DNA from: Candidatus Faecivivens stercorigallinarum | GTDB lineage: Bacteria; Bacillota; Clostridia; Oscillospirales; Ruminococcaceae | DNA: 11,781 bases | Reading direction: 5' to 3' | Assembly (NCBI GenBank): GCA_018715465.1 | Contig: DVLN01000092.1 | Location: forward strand, 1-11,781 | Shown: piece after piece, positions 1-9,704 of the stretch | How the letters are laid out: every line of letters starts with the position of its first letter | Position numbering within the stretch: the stretch's first letter is position 1 | Program-made: the position numbers and the translations under genes | Notes under the pieces: generated by a model | Database searches by the model: none | Seen by the model: only the letters and a program-made list of their open reading frames with translations | Told to the model about the DNA's origin: nothing

Positions 1-1743
1 ATGGGTAATCATTTTCAGATCTCAGATGATTTTTACTGGAATGGAGAGAAGATCAAGATTATTTCCGGCGGTATCCATTACTTCAGGATTTTACCCGAAT
101 ACTGGAGAGACCGGCTGGAAAAACTGAAGGCTTTGGGATGCAATACCGTTGAAACTTACATTCCGTGGAATCTGCATGAAAAAGAAAAGGGACAGTTTGA
201 CTTTTCAGGCCGGCTGGATGTTGTATCTTTTGTCAAACTGGCGCAGGAGCTGGGCCTGTTTGTGATTATGCGCCCCAGTCCGTACACCTGTGGTGAATGG
301 GAGTTCGGCGGGCTGCCATACTGGCTGCTGAAAGAAGATGGCATGCGGCTGCGCTGCATGTATCCGCCCTATCTGCGGCATGTGAAGGAATACTACCAGA
401 AGCTGTTTGAGGTGATCGCGCCTTTGCAGGTGACGCGCGGCGGCCCGATTATCATGATGCAGGTGGAAAATGAATATGGCTATTATGGCAACGACCATCA
501 ATACATGGAATACCTCAAAAATCTGATGATCGAATGCGGCTGTGAAGTTCCGCTTGTCACCTCCGACGGTCCATGGGGCGGCTCTTTTGAATGTGGAAAG
601 GTAGAAGGTGCGCTCCAGACCGGAAACTTTGGCTCCAAAGGTAAGGAACAGTTCGCGGTTATGCGTCAGAAGATCGGTGATAAACCGCTGATGTGTATGG
701 AATTCTGGGTCGGCTGGTTCGACAACTGGGGTGTGGAATGCCATCAGACAGGTGATACCGCGCAACATGTGCAGGACCTGGATGAGATCCTTTCGGAAGG
801 TCATGTCAACATTTATATGTTTATCGGCGGCACCAACTTTGGATTTATGAACGGTTCCAACTATTATGATGTGCTGACCCCGGACGTCACCTCCTATGAC
901 TATGACGCGCTGCTGACCGAGGATGGCCAGATTACGCCAAAATATGAGGCTTTCCGCGAGGTCATCGCCAAATATGCGCCTGTCCCGGAAGTTGCTTTTT
1001 CCACCGAGATCAAACGGAAGGATTATGGGCGTCTGACTCCTGTCCGCAGTACCGGATTGTTTGAGAATCTCGGCAATCTGACCACTGCTGTCGAAAGCGT
1101 CTGCCCGCAGAGTATGGAAAAACTGGATCAGGGCTATGGGTATATCCTGTATGAGACCGCTCTTGAACAGGAGCCGATCGAGAAGATCCGGCTGTATGGC
1201 GCCAATGACCGCGCCAACATTTTTGTCGATCAGAAACCGGTCCTCACTCTGTATGACCGTGAACTGCTGACAGAGCATGAACTGGAACAGAAACCGGTAG
1301 GAGACACCCTGTCGATTCTGGTGGAGAATATGGGCCGCGTCAACTTTGGTCCGACGCTGGAACGGCAGCGCAAGGGTATTGACCACTGCGTAACCGTCAA
1401 CAGTCACCAGCTGTACTACTGGAAACAGTTCACCCTGCCGATGGAAGATCTCTCCCGGCTGGATTATTCCCTGCCGCATCAGGAGGGTACGCCGGGATTC
1501 TATCAGTTCACCTTCCAGGCTGACGAGCTTGGCGATACCTTCCTGGATTTTGCCGGCTGGGGCAAGGGCTGTGTCTGGGTGAATGGGTTCAATATCGGCA
1601 GATTCTGGGAGATCGGTCCCCAGAAACGGCTGTATGTCCCTGCACCACTGCTCAAACAGGGTGAAAATGAGATTGTTATTTTTGAAACCGAGGGAAAAGC
1701 CGGCGGGGAGATCTGGCTGGCGGGCTGTCCTGATCTGGGATAA
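1..1743 (+). CDS. GH35 beta-galactosidase, cytoplasmic
   Basis: Predicted retaining beta-galactosidase of family GH35, removing terminal non-reducing beta-galactose from oligosaccharides. The N-terminal half (about residues 8-325) is the TIM barrel, with the family signatures SGGIHYFR, NTVETYIPWNLHE, RPSPYTCGEWEFGGLP and QVENEYG. By family alignment E158 of ENEYG is the acid/base and E234 of CMEFWVGW the nucleophile. The C-terminal half is the usual all-beta region, with VENMGRVNFGP (441-451) and the jelly-roll motif VNGFNIGRFW (527-536). The 580-aa length fits the short bacterial GH35 group. No signal peptide is visible, so it should act on imported sugars. The ATG is the first base of the window and the protein begins where the family normally does, so it looks complete, but its ribosome site and promoter are outside the window. 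The AraC regulator follows 6 bp downstream, probably in the same operon. The family call is firm; linkage preference is not readable. Confidence 0.95.
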   Translation: MGNHFQISDDFYWNGEKIKIISGGIHYFRILPEYWRDRLEKLKALGCNTVETYIPWNLHEKEKGQFDFSGRLDVVSFVKLAQELGLFVIMRPSPYTCGEWEFGGLPYWLLKEDGMRLRCMYPPYLRHVKEYYQKLFEVIAPLQVTRGGPIIMMQVENEYGYYGNDHQYMEYLKNLMIECGCEVPLVTSDGPWGGSFECGKVEGALQTGNFGSKGKEQFAVMRQKIGDKPLMCMEFWVGWFDNWGVECHQTGDTAQHVQDLDEILSEGHVNIYMFIGGTNFGFMNGSNYYDVLTPDVTSYDYDALLTEDGQITPKYEAFREVIAKYAPVPEVAFSTEIKRKDYGRLTPVRSTGLFENLGNLTTAVESVCPQSMEKLDQGYGYILYETALEQEPIEKIRLYGANDRANIFVDQKPVLTLYDRELLTEHELEQKPVGDTLSILVENMGRVNFGPTLERQRKGIDHCVTVNSHQLYYWKQFTLPMEDLSRLDYSLPHQEGTPGFYQFTFQADELGDTFLDFAGWGKGCVWVNGFNIGRFWEIGPQKRLYVPAPLLKQGENEIVIFETEGKAGGEIWLAGCPDLG

Positions 1744-1749
1744 AAGCGA

Positions 1750-2697
1750 ATGTCGGGAAAAATGTACTATGAAATGAACGGCCATATGCTGCCACAGATT
1801 CGGTTGGTCGGAAAAGCCGTCCTGGAACCGCCCTATGTCCACCGCAAGCGGCAGGCCGATGAATTTATCCTGTATGTGATGAAACAGGGAGAACTTCATT
1901 TAATGGAAGATCAGACCGAATATCTTCTGAAAAAGGGCGATGTGCTGCTGCTGGACCCGGATTTTGTGCATCAGGGGCTGCAAAGCTCCAGTTGTGAATA
2001 TGATTATGTACATTTTCACCACGGACAGATCACACGCAAAAATCAGGACGATCAGTTTTACGAACATTGCTCCCGCCGCAGGAGCGAAAGTCTGAAAGAG
2101 GACAACGGTTCTTATTTGCGGTATCAGGACTCCTGGATTTTGTTTCCGAAGATGCTGTCGATGGACCCTGATTCACCGGCATATCTGCGGGTACTCTCCC
2201 TGATTGAGCAGGCGATGGAGGACAACTGCTGTCAGCTGGAAAACTACAAGGTCCTCTGCGGTATTAAGCTGCTGGAGGCAATGGTTGAGATTGCGCGGGA
2301 AGGGGTGACGGAGACGGCATTTTCCGGCGGAACTGCCCGCCCGGCCTCTTTCCAGAAGGTACAGCAGCTGATGCGGTACCTCAACAGCAACTACCATCGT
2401 CCGATTACCAGCGGCCTGATCGAGCAGGAGTTTGCCTGCAACTTTGATTACCTGAACCGGGTGTTCAAACAGAGCAGGGGAAAAACCATCTTTGTCTATC
2501 TCAATGAGATACGGATTCGCCATGCCCGGGAACTGATGGATTCCACCTCCATGAAGGTGGCGGCGGTTGGCCGTCGGGTTGGCTTTGAAGATGCCTGCTA
2601 TTTCAGCAAGGTATTTAAAAAATATACCGGTGTATCACCAAACCAGTATGAAAAGATGTCCAATCGAACCGAACAGGGACAGTGGAAACCGGGATAA
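1750..2697 (+). CDS. AraC-family transcriptional regulator (cupin sensor plus HTH)
   Basis: Probable sugar-responsive regulator of the surrounding hydrolase genes. Residues about 20-95 form a cupin-like AraC ligand-binding domain, with the signature KKGDVLLLDPDFVHQG (61-76). A helical linker follows. Residues about 203-301 are the double helix-turn-helix AraC DNA-binding domain: FDYLNRVFK in the first HTH, then YLNEIRIRHARELM and VGFEDACYFSKVFKKYTGVSPNQY in the second. At 315 aa it is normal for the family. It lies 6 bp after the GH35 stop, so the two are probably cotranscribed. The start at 1750 is supported only by a weak GGGA 9 nt upstream (1737-1740). The next in-frame ATGs, at 1762 and 1774, have worse spacing to the GGGA at 1755-1758, so the exact start is uncertain. 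Most cupin-type AraC proteins near such enzymes are activators; the effector is unknown. It is followed by a strong hairpin terminator. Confidence 0.92.
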   Translation: MSGKMYYEMNGHMLPQIRLVGKAVLEPPYVHRKRQADEFILYVMKQGELHLMEDQTEYLLKKGDVLLLDPDFVHQGLQSSSCEYDYVHFHHGQITRKNQDDQFYEHCSRRRSESLKEDNGSYLRYQDSWILFPKMLSMDPDSPAYLRVLSLIEQAMEDNCCQLENYKVLCGIKLLEAMVEIAREGVTETAFSGGTARPASFQKVQQLMRYLNSNYHRPITSGLIEQEFACNFDYLNRVFKQSRGKTIFVYLNEIRIRHARELMDSTSMKVAAVGRRVGFEDACYFSKVFKKYTGVSPNQYEKMSNRTEQGQWKPG

Positions 2698-2706
2698 TTG
2701 CAAGAG

Positions 2707-2741
2707 AAAAACCGTCCCGGCAGTGCGCAGGGACGGTTTTT
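2707..2741. terminator. Bidirectional Rho-independent terminator between AraC and GH2
   Basis: A perfect 12-bp stem pairs AAAAACCGTCCC (2707-2718) with GGGACGGTTTTT (2730-2741) around an 11-nt loop. The GC-rich stem core is flanked by an A run on the left and a T run on the right, so it can end transcripts in both directions. It lies 9 nt after the AraC stop and 19 nt beyond the end of the convergent GH2 gene, and so would serve both units. Confidence 0.93.
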
Positions 2742-2760
2742 CAGTCGGCAATTAAAAAGG

Positions 2761-5148
<2,388 letters not shown>

Positions 5149-5168
5149 ATGGCCCTCCTGTGAATAAC

Positions 5169-5187
5169 CAAACTGGCGGTTTGCCAG
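5169..5187 (-). repeat. Two overlapping, mutually exclusive inverted repeats in the GH2 leader
   Basis: CTGGC (5173-5177) pairs with GCCAG (5183-5187), and CAAAC (5169-5173) pairs with GTTTG (5179-5183). Each is a perfect 5-bp stem with a 5-nt spacer, and they share bases, so only one can form at a time. They lie about 20-40 nt upstream of the GH2 start, inside the predicted transcript leader. They could be an operator or a small RNA switch, or chance; no known riboswitch fold is recognised. Confidence 0.4.
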
Positions 5188-5205
5188 ACGTAATGCAAAA
5201 ACTTG

Positions 5206-5220
5206 TGCGTCTTCAACGCA
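5206..5220 (-). promoter_or_regulatory. Inverted repeat at the predicted GH2 transcription start, possible operator
   Basis: TGCGT (5206-5210) and ACGCA (5216-5220) form a perfect 5-bp inverted repeat with a 5-nt spacer. It falls at about +1 to +15 relative to the start expected from the TATAAT box at 5228-5233, a classical place for a repressor site. In RNA it would be a small leader hairpin. The position is seen directly; the operator role is inferred. Confidence 0.4.
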
Positions 5221-5227
5221 TATTTAC

Positions 5228-5255
5228 ATTATAGGGCAATCTAGCAGAAATACAA
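5228..5255 (-). promoter_or_regulatory. Predicted sigma-A promoter for GH2
   Basis: On the minus strand there is a perfect TATAAT (-10 box, 5228-5233), preceded by TTGTAT (5250-5255) after a 16-nt spacer. The -35 matches only the TTG of the consensus, which would suit a promoter needing an activator. Transcription would start near 5221, giving a leader of about 73 nt before the GH2 ATG. No equally good promoter for the divergent GH78 gene was found. The best candidates are a TAAAAT at 5278-5283 without a convincing -35 and a TATTTT at 5313-5318. Confidence 0.6.
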
Positions 5256-5274
5256 TGGAATGGAGAGGTTTTTG

Positions 5275-5298
5275 TTGTAAAATAGCGACTTTTACGCC
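5275..5298. promoter_or_regulatory. Candidate regulator-binding element in the GH2/GH78 intergenic region
   Basis: TTGTAAAATA, two variable bases, then GACTTT (5275-5292) recurs at 9677-9694 in front of GH36. The first part contains TGTAAAAT, which also occurs in the GH31 leader (11720-11727). Here GTAAAA (5277-5282) and TTTTAC (5290-5295) also form a 6-bp inverted repeat with a 7-nt spacer. The element begins about 20 nt upstream of the GH2 -35 box, where AraC-type activators commonly bind. The match is direct; which protein binds is inference. Confidence 0.45.
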
Positions 5299-5340
5299 AC
5301 TTTTTTCAATCGTATTTTTCTGCAAAACGGCGTAAAGCCG
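5291..5340. repeat. Inverted repeat TTTACGCC / GGCGTAAA upstream of GH78
   Basis: TTTACGCC (5291-5298) is matched by its exact reverse complement GGCGTAAA (5329-5336), with 30 nt between. The right arm also sits in a smaller hairpin, CGGC (5328-5331) and GCCG (5337-5340) around GTAAA. The pair lies 50-95 nt upstream of the GH78 start, which suits paired operator half-sites or a DNA loop. The 30-nt AT-rich spacer contains no ORF. The role is inferred from position only. Confidence 0.45.
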
Positions 5341-5385
5341 AATGGGAAGATCACCGGAATTTTTACAAAGAAAAGAGGAACCGTC

Positions 5386-7476
5386 ATGTCAAATTATCCG
5401 TTTGCCGGGCAATGGATTTGTGCCCCAGAGTTTGCCGGGCTTGCCCCGCTCAGCCTGTTTCATCGGGAGATGCAACCATTGCCGCCCGTGTCCCACCCGG
5501 AAGCACTGAAAAATGTACATATTCGGGTGGAAAAGACGTTTGATGCCGCTGTTTTTGGACAGGCGAAAAAGCGGCAGATTCGGATTACTGCCGACGATTA
5601 TTACAAACTTTACCTGAACGGCAGATTTGTCGGACAAGGCCCGGCGCCGGGGTATTATTTTTCGTATTATTACAATGAATTTGACCTCGCTCCCTTTCTC
5701 CAGCCCGGACAAAACCGGATACAGGTGGATATATACTATCAGGGACTGATCAACCGGGTCTGGAACAGCGGCGACCTGCGGCAGGGGATGATCGCCGACC
5801 TGCTGGCAGACGGTAAGGCCGTATTGTCGACCGACCACAGCTGGTTGTGTGCACGGGATTTGCGCTATACCGGAAAGCGGGTTATTGGGTATGATACCCA
5901 GTATCTGGAAGATGTCGATGAACGGCTGGGCTTTTCCGATTGGACGGAATCAGCCGAAAAGAAGGTGGATTATACCTTTTGCAGAGCGCCGTTTCCCGCT
6001 GTATCCGTCTGGGAGGCACAGCCGGTGCTTCAAAAGGAACAGGGTGAAGGGCTGTTTTTCGATTTTGGCCAGGAACGGACCGGAACCCTCAGGATATCGG
6101 CATCCGGCCGGGAAGGGGACTGTGTGGTCATCTATTGCGGGGAGGAGCTCGACGAAAGCGGACAGGTGCGCTGGCAGATGCGGTGCGGCTGTGATGATCA
6201 GGAGTTCTGGACGCTGAAGGACGGGGACAATCTGCTGGAACAGTATGATTATAAAGGATTCCGGTATGTCCGGCTGGATTTTCCAAAAAATGTTACGATT
6301 CAGTCGGTCAGCATGCTGGTTCGTCATTTTCCGTTTCCTGAAAAACCAGCCTGTGTCCAGAGTGAAAACCCAGTCCTGGAACAGATCTTCACCCTCTGTA
6401 CAAATGGGGTGCGCTACGGCAGCCAGGAATCGTTTATCGACTGCCCGACCCGTGAAAAAGGACAGTATACCGGTGACCTGACCATTACCGGCGCTTCTCA
6501 TCTGCTGCTTACTGCCGACCCGGCCCTGCTTCGCCGCGCAATCGCATTGCAGGTGGATTCACTAAGGATTGCACCGGGGATGTTGGCAGTTACGCCCGGT
6601 TCATGGATGCAGGAGATTGCTGACTATTCGCTGCAATTTCCGCTGTCGGTATGGCGGTATTATCAGTTTACCGGCGATCGGGCGTTTTTACGGGAGATGC
6701 TGCCGGCATGTCAGGCGGTCATCAGCCATTTTGCAAAGTACGCGCGTTCGGACGGGCTGCTGGACGGAGTGACCGATAAATGGAACCTGGTCGACTGGCC
6801 GGAGGGTCAGCGGGACGGATATGATTTCCCGCTGACCCAGCCGGTTGGCCCCGGGTGTCACAATGTCATCAACGCCTTTTATGTCGGCAGTGTGCGGATG
6901 GTGGAACAGATTCAGCGTGAGCTGGGACTTGCCGTTGACGGAGAAGGGGAGCGGCTGAAAGATGCGTTCAACTGCGCCTTTTTCAGGGAACAACTCGGCC
7001 GGTATGTCGACTGGGAACAAAGCAGCCACAGCAGCCTGCATGCCAACTGCCTGCCCGCCTTTTTCGGGCTGATTCCGGCAGGAAAAGAACAGGCAGTCGG
7101 TGACTGGCTGGTGGACAGGGGGATGGCCTGCGGGGTTTATATGGCCTTTTTCCTGCTGAAAGGTCTGGCGCGGCTGGGACGCTATCAGGCGGTCTGGGAC
7201 CTGCTGGTCTCGCAGTCGGAAACCTCCTGGTACAATATGGTCAGGGAAGGCGGAACCACCTGTTTTGAAGCATGGGGCGCCGGGCAGAAATGGAACACCA
7301 GCCTTTGTCATCCATGGGCCAGTGCGCCGGTCTCGGTGCTGATTGAAGACCTCGCGGGATTGGCGCCATCCTCTCCCGGCAAAGACTGGCGGTTTAACCC
7401 GCATTTTCCCGCGTCTGCCGGTCATATCCGGCTGGAAGTTCCGACGCCGGAGGGAAGAAAGGTTTTGCAGCTGTGA
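5386..7476 (+). CDS. GH78 alpha-L-rhamnosidase
   Basis: Predicted inverting alpha-L-rhamnosidase releasing terminal L-rhamnose from plant oligosaccharides or glycosides. Residues about 45-190 form the N-terminal carbohydrate-binding-like beta domain (ITADDYYKLYLNGRFVGQGPAPG), about 205-315 a further beta domain (FDFGQERTGTLR, DYKGFRYVRL), and about 325-655 the (alpha/alpha)6 barrel. The motif DCPTREKGQYTGD (352-364) gives D352, E357 and D364, the equivalents of the catalytic-site D-E-D of Bacillus RhaB. E628 in GGTTCFEAW matches the second catalytic glutamate (general base), and H642 follows in CHPW. At 696 aa it is shorter than many GH78 enzymes (about 900), because the N-terminal part is compact, but no key motif is missing. 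No signal peptide is visible. The start has AGAGGA (5374-5379) 6 nt upstream. It is transcribed divergently from GH2 and ends at its own terminator. The family call is firm; the natural substrate is unknown. Confidence 0.94.
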   Translation: MSNYPFAGQWICAPEFAGLAPLSLFHREMQPLPPVSHPEALKNVHIRVEKTFDAAVFGQAKKRQIRITADDYYKLYLNGRFVGQGPAPGYYFSYYYNEFDLAPFLQPGQNRIQVDIYYQGLINRVWNSGDLRQGMIADLLADGKAVLSTDHSWLCARDLRYTGKRVIGYDTQYLEDVDERLGFSDWTESAEKKVDYTFCRAPFPAVSVWEAQPVLQKEQGEGLFFDFGQERTGTLRISASGREGDCVVIYCGEELDESGQVRWQMRCGCDDQEFWTLKDGDNLLEQYDYKGFRYVRLDFPKNVTIQSVSMLVRHFPFPEKPACVQSENPVLEQIFTLCTNGVRYGSQESFIDCPTREKGQYTGDLTITGASHLLLTADPALLRRAIALQVDSLRIAPGMLAVTPGSWMQEIADYSLQFPLSVWRYYQFTGDRAFLREMLPACQAVISHFAKYARSDGLLDGVTDKWNLVDWPEGQRDGYDFPLTQPVGPGCHNVINAFYVGSVRMVEQIQRELGLAVDGEGERLKDAFNCAFFREQLGRYVDWEQSSHSSLHANCLPAFFGLIPAGKEQAVGDWLVDRGMACGVYMAFFLLKGLARLGRYQAVWDLLVSQSETSWYNMVREGGTTCFEAWGAGQKWNTSLCHPWASAPVSVLIEDLAGLAPSSPGKDWRFNPHFPASAGHIRLEVPTPEGRKVLQL

Positions 7477-7492
7477 TACCGCAATAACAGCA

Positions 7493-7532
7493 AAAAGGGC
7501 AAAGTACCGGATTGATCGTACCCTGCCCTTTT
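7493..7532. terminator. Bidirectional Rho-independent terminator between GH78 and GH36
   Basis: AAAAGGGCA (7493-7501) pairs with TGCCCTTTT (7524-7532). After a 2x2 internal loop, GTAC (7504-7507) pairs with GTAC (7518-7521), closing a 10-nt loop. A and T runs flank the stem on opposite sides, so it can work in both directions. It starts 16 nt after the GH78 stop and ends 13 nt from the end of convergent GH36. Confidence 0.92.
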
Positions 7533-7545
7533 CGTATTTGTATGT

Positions 7546-9648
7546 TTATGCCTGTTCCTTGCGAAGCAGCACAGCACAGGCTGCCATCTCATCCGAACAG
7601 TTCCAGTTCAGCTGGTTTCCGTCCAGTGAGACGGTTCCATTGACGGTATAAATTTCTTCGATCTGGTAACTGCTGTCTGGCAGCTGTACCAGCATCTGCT
7701 CAGTTTCTGCCTCCTGGAAACGGTGGAATACACACAGTGCCCTGCCATCTTCGCCGCACCGGAGGATTCCCTGCCAGCCGGTCGGGTGGCGGTAGCTTGC
7801 GCCTGTATTTCCAAACCAGTACGTCTGTCCGTCCCGGATAATCGGGGCGGCCTTTTTGTAGAAAGCAACGCCGTCATCGATCGCCTTCCACTGTTCCGCG
7901 CTCAGGTCGGTCACATCGCCCGACAGGCACATCCGCCCCAGCATTGTCCCGGCGACCGAATAGACAATCCGTTTGAGGGTGTCCTTCTGGCGGATAACGC
8001 ACCAGATCTGGCTCTGACGGGGCTGCATGACCCGGTGGAGGTTAGCGGCGATGATCGGAAGTTCCGGGTTTTCGTGTGCGTCCGAGAAGGAGGCCATCGC
8101 GCTGATGCCCAGCATCTTCGGTTCCAGCTTATGCCCGCCCGACGCGCAGTCTTCGATGATCAGCCCGGGGATTTCCGCTTTCATCTTTTCGATAAATCCG
8201 AAGGCGGCGTCCATGTTGCGGCGCAGTCCCTCTCCCAGCGACTCACAGCCGTCGCACCCGGTGCCGATGGTGTCGTTGTAGTCCATCTTGATATAGCCAA
8301 TGTTGTACCGTTTGAGCAGGCCGATCACCTTTTCACTGAGGTAGTCCTGTACCCAGGGGTCGGCCATATCCCAGAACCGGCGGTTTATCGTCGTGAGTGT
8401 TTTCCCATTGCGGCGGAGCAGATGGTCGGTGCTGTGATAGGCGCGGGCGGCCTTTCCGATATTGTCGATCTCAAACCAGATGCCCGGTACCATCCCATTT
8501 TGACGGATCGCCTCGATGGTGTGCCCGAGTCCGTCGGGGAACAGGGTGGGGGATACCTCGTAATCGCCCATCGAGATGTCCCACGGGATTCCGTCTTCCT
8601 TGAACCAGCCGCAGTCGATGACAAAGTAGGAAAATCCCTTGCCTTTTATCGCTTTGAGGATTCCTTCGATATTCTGTTGGGAAGGGCATCCCCAGGTTGT
8701 GCAGTATTCGTTGAACATGACCGGCAGCTCCTGTTCGGATGCAGGCCCGGCATTGATTGCCCGAATCTGCCCGGAGGTCAGCCGCTGGGAGGCTTCATCG
8801 ACGTCACGAGCAGTGCAGACCGTCAGAATTGCTTCCGGCGTGGTCAGCTGTTCGCCTGGCTGCAAATCCTTGCTCCAGTGGCCAAAATCGGCATCGGCCA
8901 ACCCGCCCGAAATTGCCAGAGCGTCCCCGGCACGGTAAATCTCCATCTGCCAGGAGGCATTGTGGGCGATCTGAGCGCCCCAGAATATCCCGTTTTTACG
9001 GTCTTCGATCATCAACCACGGGAACCATTTGTTGACCGGCATCGACCCGACCTGCCCGAACCGTTCGCAGCGGACGGCGGTCCAGCACGGCTCCAGCTGC
9101 AAGTCCTCAATCGAGTCGGTTTGCAGCCGTCCTTCCATACACCAGACGCTACGTACCCGGTGAACCAGCATGGTATCATGTGCGTCGCCGGGTACGTAGG
9201 GGGTCAGCCCGCCCAGCGAAAAGCTGGACAGCAGCTCAAGCGTCACCGGTTCATCGCCGCTGTTTGTAAAACGTACCCAACTGCGCAGCGTCTTTTCGCC
9301 GGTATACCACAGCAGATGGTGTTCTGCCAGGCACCCAGCCCCGGCCTGCATGGTGGTGACTACTTCGCAGCAATCCGCACTCTGTATGACCTGCTGGTCT
9401 TTCAGTTTCAGTTCCCGCGCTGTTTGACTCTGGCGAAGGGTGACGCCGCCGGCGTATCCGCCGGAGTAGGTATCACCTGCGAGCTTGACCTGTACCAGCG
9501 GGTCGATATCGTGCGGCTTTTCTTCCCAGGGCAGCGGTTCTTTTCCGGCGGGCAGCAGCTGCAATTCGACATTCTGTGTTGTTTCATCCAGATAATAACG
9601 CGCCACCATGTCCCCAAAGGCGACATCGCGATAGATTGTGACCGACAT
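7546..9648 (-). CDS. GH36 alpha-galactosidase-like glycoside hydrolase
   Basis: Predicted retaining alpha-galactosidase of family GH36, with an N-terminal beta-sandwich (about 1-295), a TIM barrel (about 305-600) and a C-terminal beta domain (about 620-698). D456 in YIKMDYND aligns with the nucleophile and D523 in SFSDAHE with the acid/base. The active-site motifs are non-canonical. Typical GH36 enzymes have KWDMNR and CSSGGGRFD, whereas this one has KMDYND and CASGGHKLE (501-509), so the arginine and aspartate that usually face the sugar are changed. It probably belongs to a divergent Firmicutes subgroup annotated as alpha-galactosidase, and its true specificity may differ. A cysteine pair (GCDGC, 464-468) follows the nucleophile loop. 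At 700 aa it is near the normal length. No signal peptide is seen. GGAGGA (9654-9659) lies 5 nt before the ATG. It is 56 bp downstream of GH31 on the same strand with no terminator between, so the two are probably cotranscribed. Confidence 0.88.
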   Translation of the reverse strand: MSVTIYRDVAFGDMVARYYLDETTQNVELQLLPAGKEPLPWEEKPHDIDPLVQVKLAGDTYSGGYAGGVTLRQSQTARELKLKDQQVIQSADCCEVVTTMQAGAGCLAEHHLLWYTGEKTLRSWVRFTNSGDEPVTLELLSSFSLGGLTPYVPGDAHDTMLVHRVRSVWCMEGRLQTDSIEDLQLEPCWTAVRCERFGQVGSMPVNKWFPWLMIEDRKNGIFWGAQIAHNASWQMEIYRAGDALAISGGLADADFGHWSKDLQPGEQLTTPEAILTVCTARDVDEASQRLTSGQIRAINAGPASEQELPVMFNEYCTTWGCPSQQNIEGILKAIKGKGFSYFVIDCGWFKEDGIPWDISMGDYEVSPTLFPDGLGHTIEAIRQNGMVPGIWFEIDNIGKAARAYHSTDHLLRRNGKTLTTINRRFWDMADPWVQDYLSEKVIGLLKRYNIGYIKMDYNDTIGTGCDGCESLGEGLRRNMDAAFGFIEKMKAEIPGLIIEDCASGGHKLEPKMLGISAMASFSDAHENPELPIIAANLHRVMQPRQSQIWCVIRQKDTLKRIVYSVAGTMLGRMCLSGDVTDLSAEQWKAIDDGVAFYKKAAPIIRDGQTYWFGNTGASYRHPTGWQGILRCGEDGRALCVFHRFQEAETEQMLVQLPDSSYQIEEIYTVNGTVSLDGNQLNWNCSDEMAACAVLLRKEQA

Positions 9649-9676
9649 AAATGTCCTCCATTCTGTGCAATTCTGA

Positions 9677-9700
9677 TTGTAAAATACTGACTTTGATCCC
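9677..9700. promoter_or_regulatory. Shared element in the GH31-GH36 gap
   Basis: This 56-bp gap (9649-9704) contains TTGTAAAATA-NN-GACTTT (9677-9694), identical at 16 of 18 positions to 5275-5292 (the two N positions differ). On the minus strand it also holds TACAAT, a possible weak -10 box, but no good -35. It could therefore be an internal promoter or regulator site for GH36, in addition to read-through from GH31. No hairpin terminator is seen in the gap. Confidence 0.4.
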
Positions 9701-9704
9701 CCGA

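Noticed and set aside
205..1899. 564-codon minus-strand open frame opposite GH35 and the start of the AraC gene
   Set aside because: Same codon-register shadow effect; no recognisable domain, and the sense strand carries the full GH35 signature.
5321..5336. Possible CcpA catabolite (cre) site
   Set aside because: The spacing between TG and the central CG is one base too long and the right half does not match the cre consensus.
7723..9690. 655-codon plus-strand open frame opposite GH36
   Set aside because: It is the exact codon-register complement of a well-conserved GH36 gene, resembles no family I recognise, and is explained by missing TTA/CTA/TCA codons in the sense gene.
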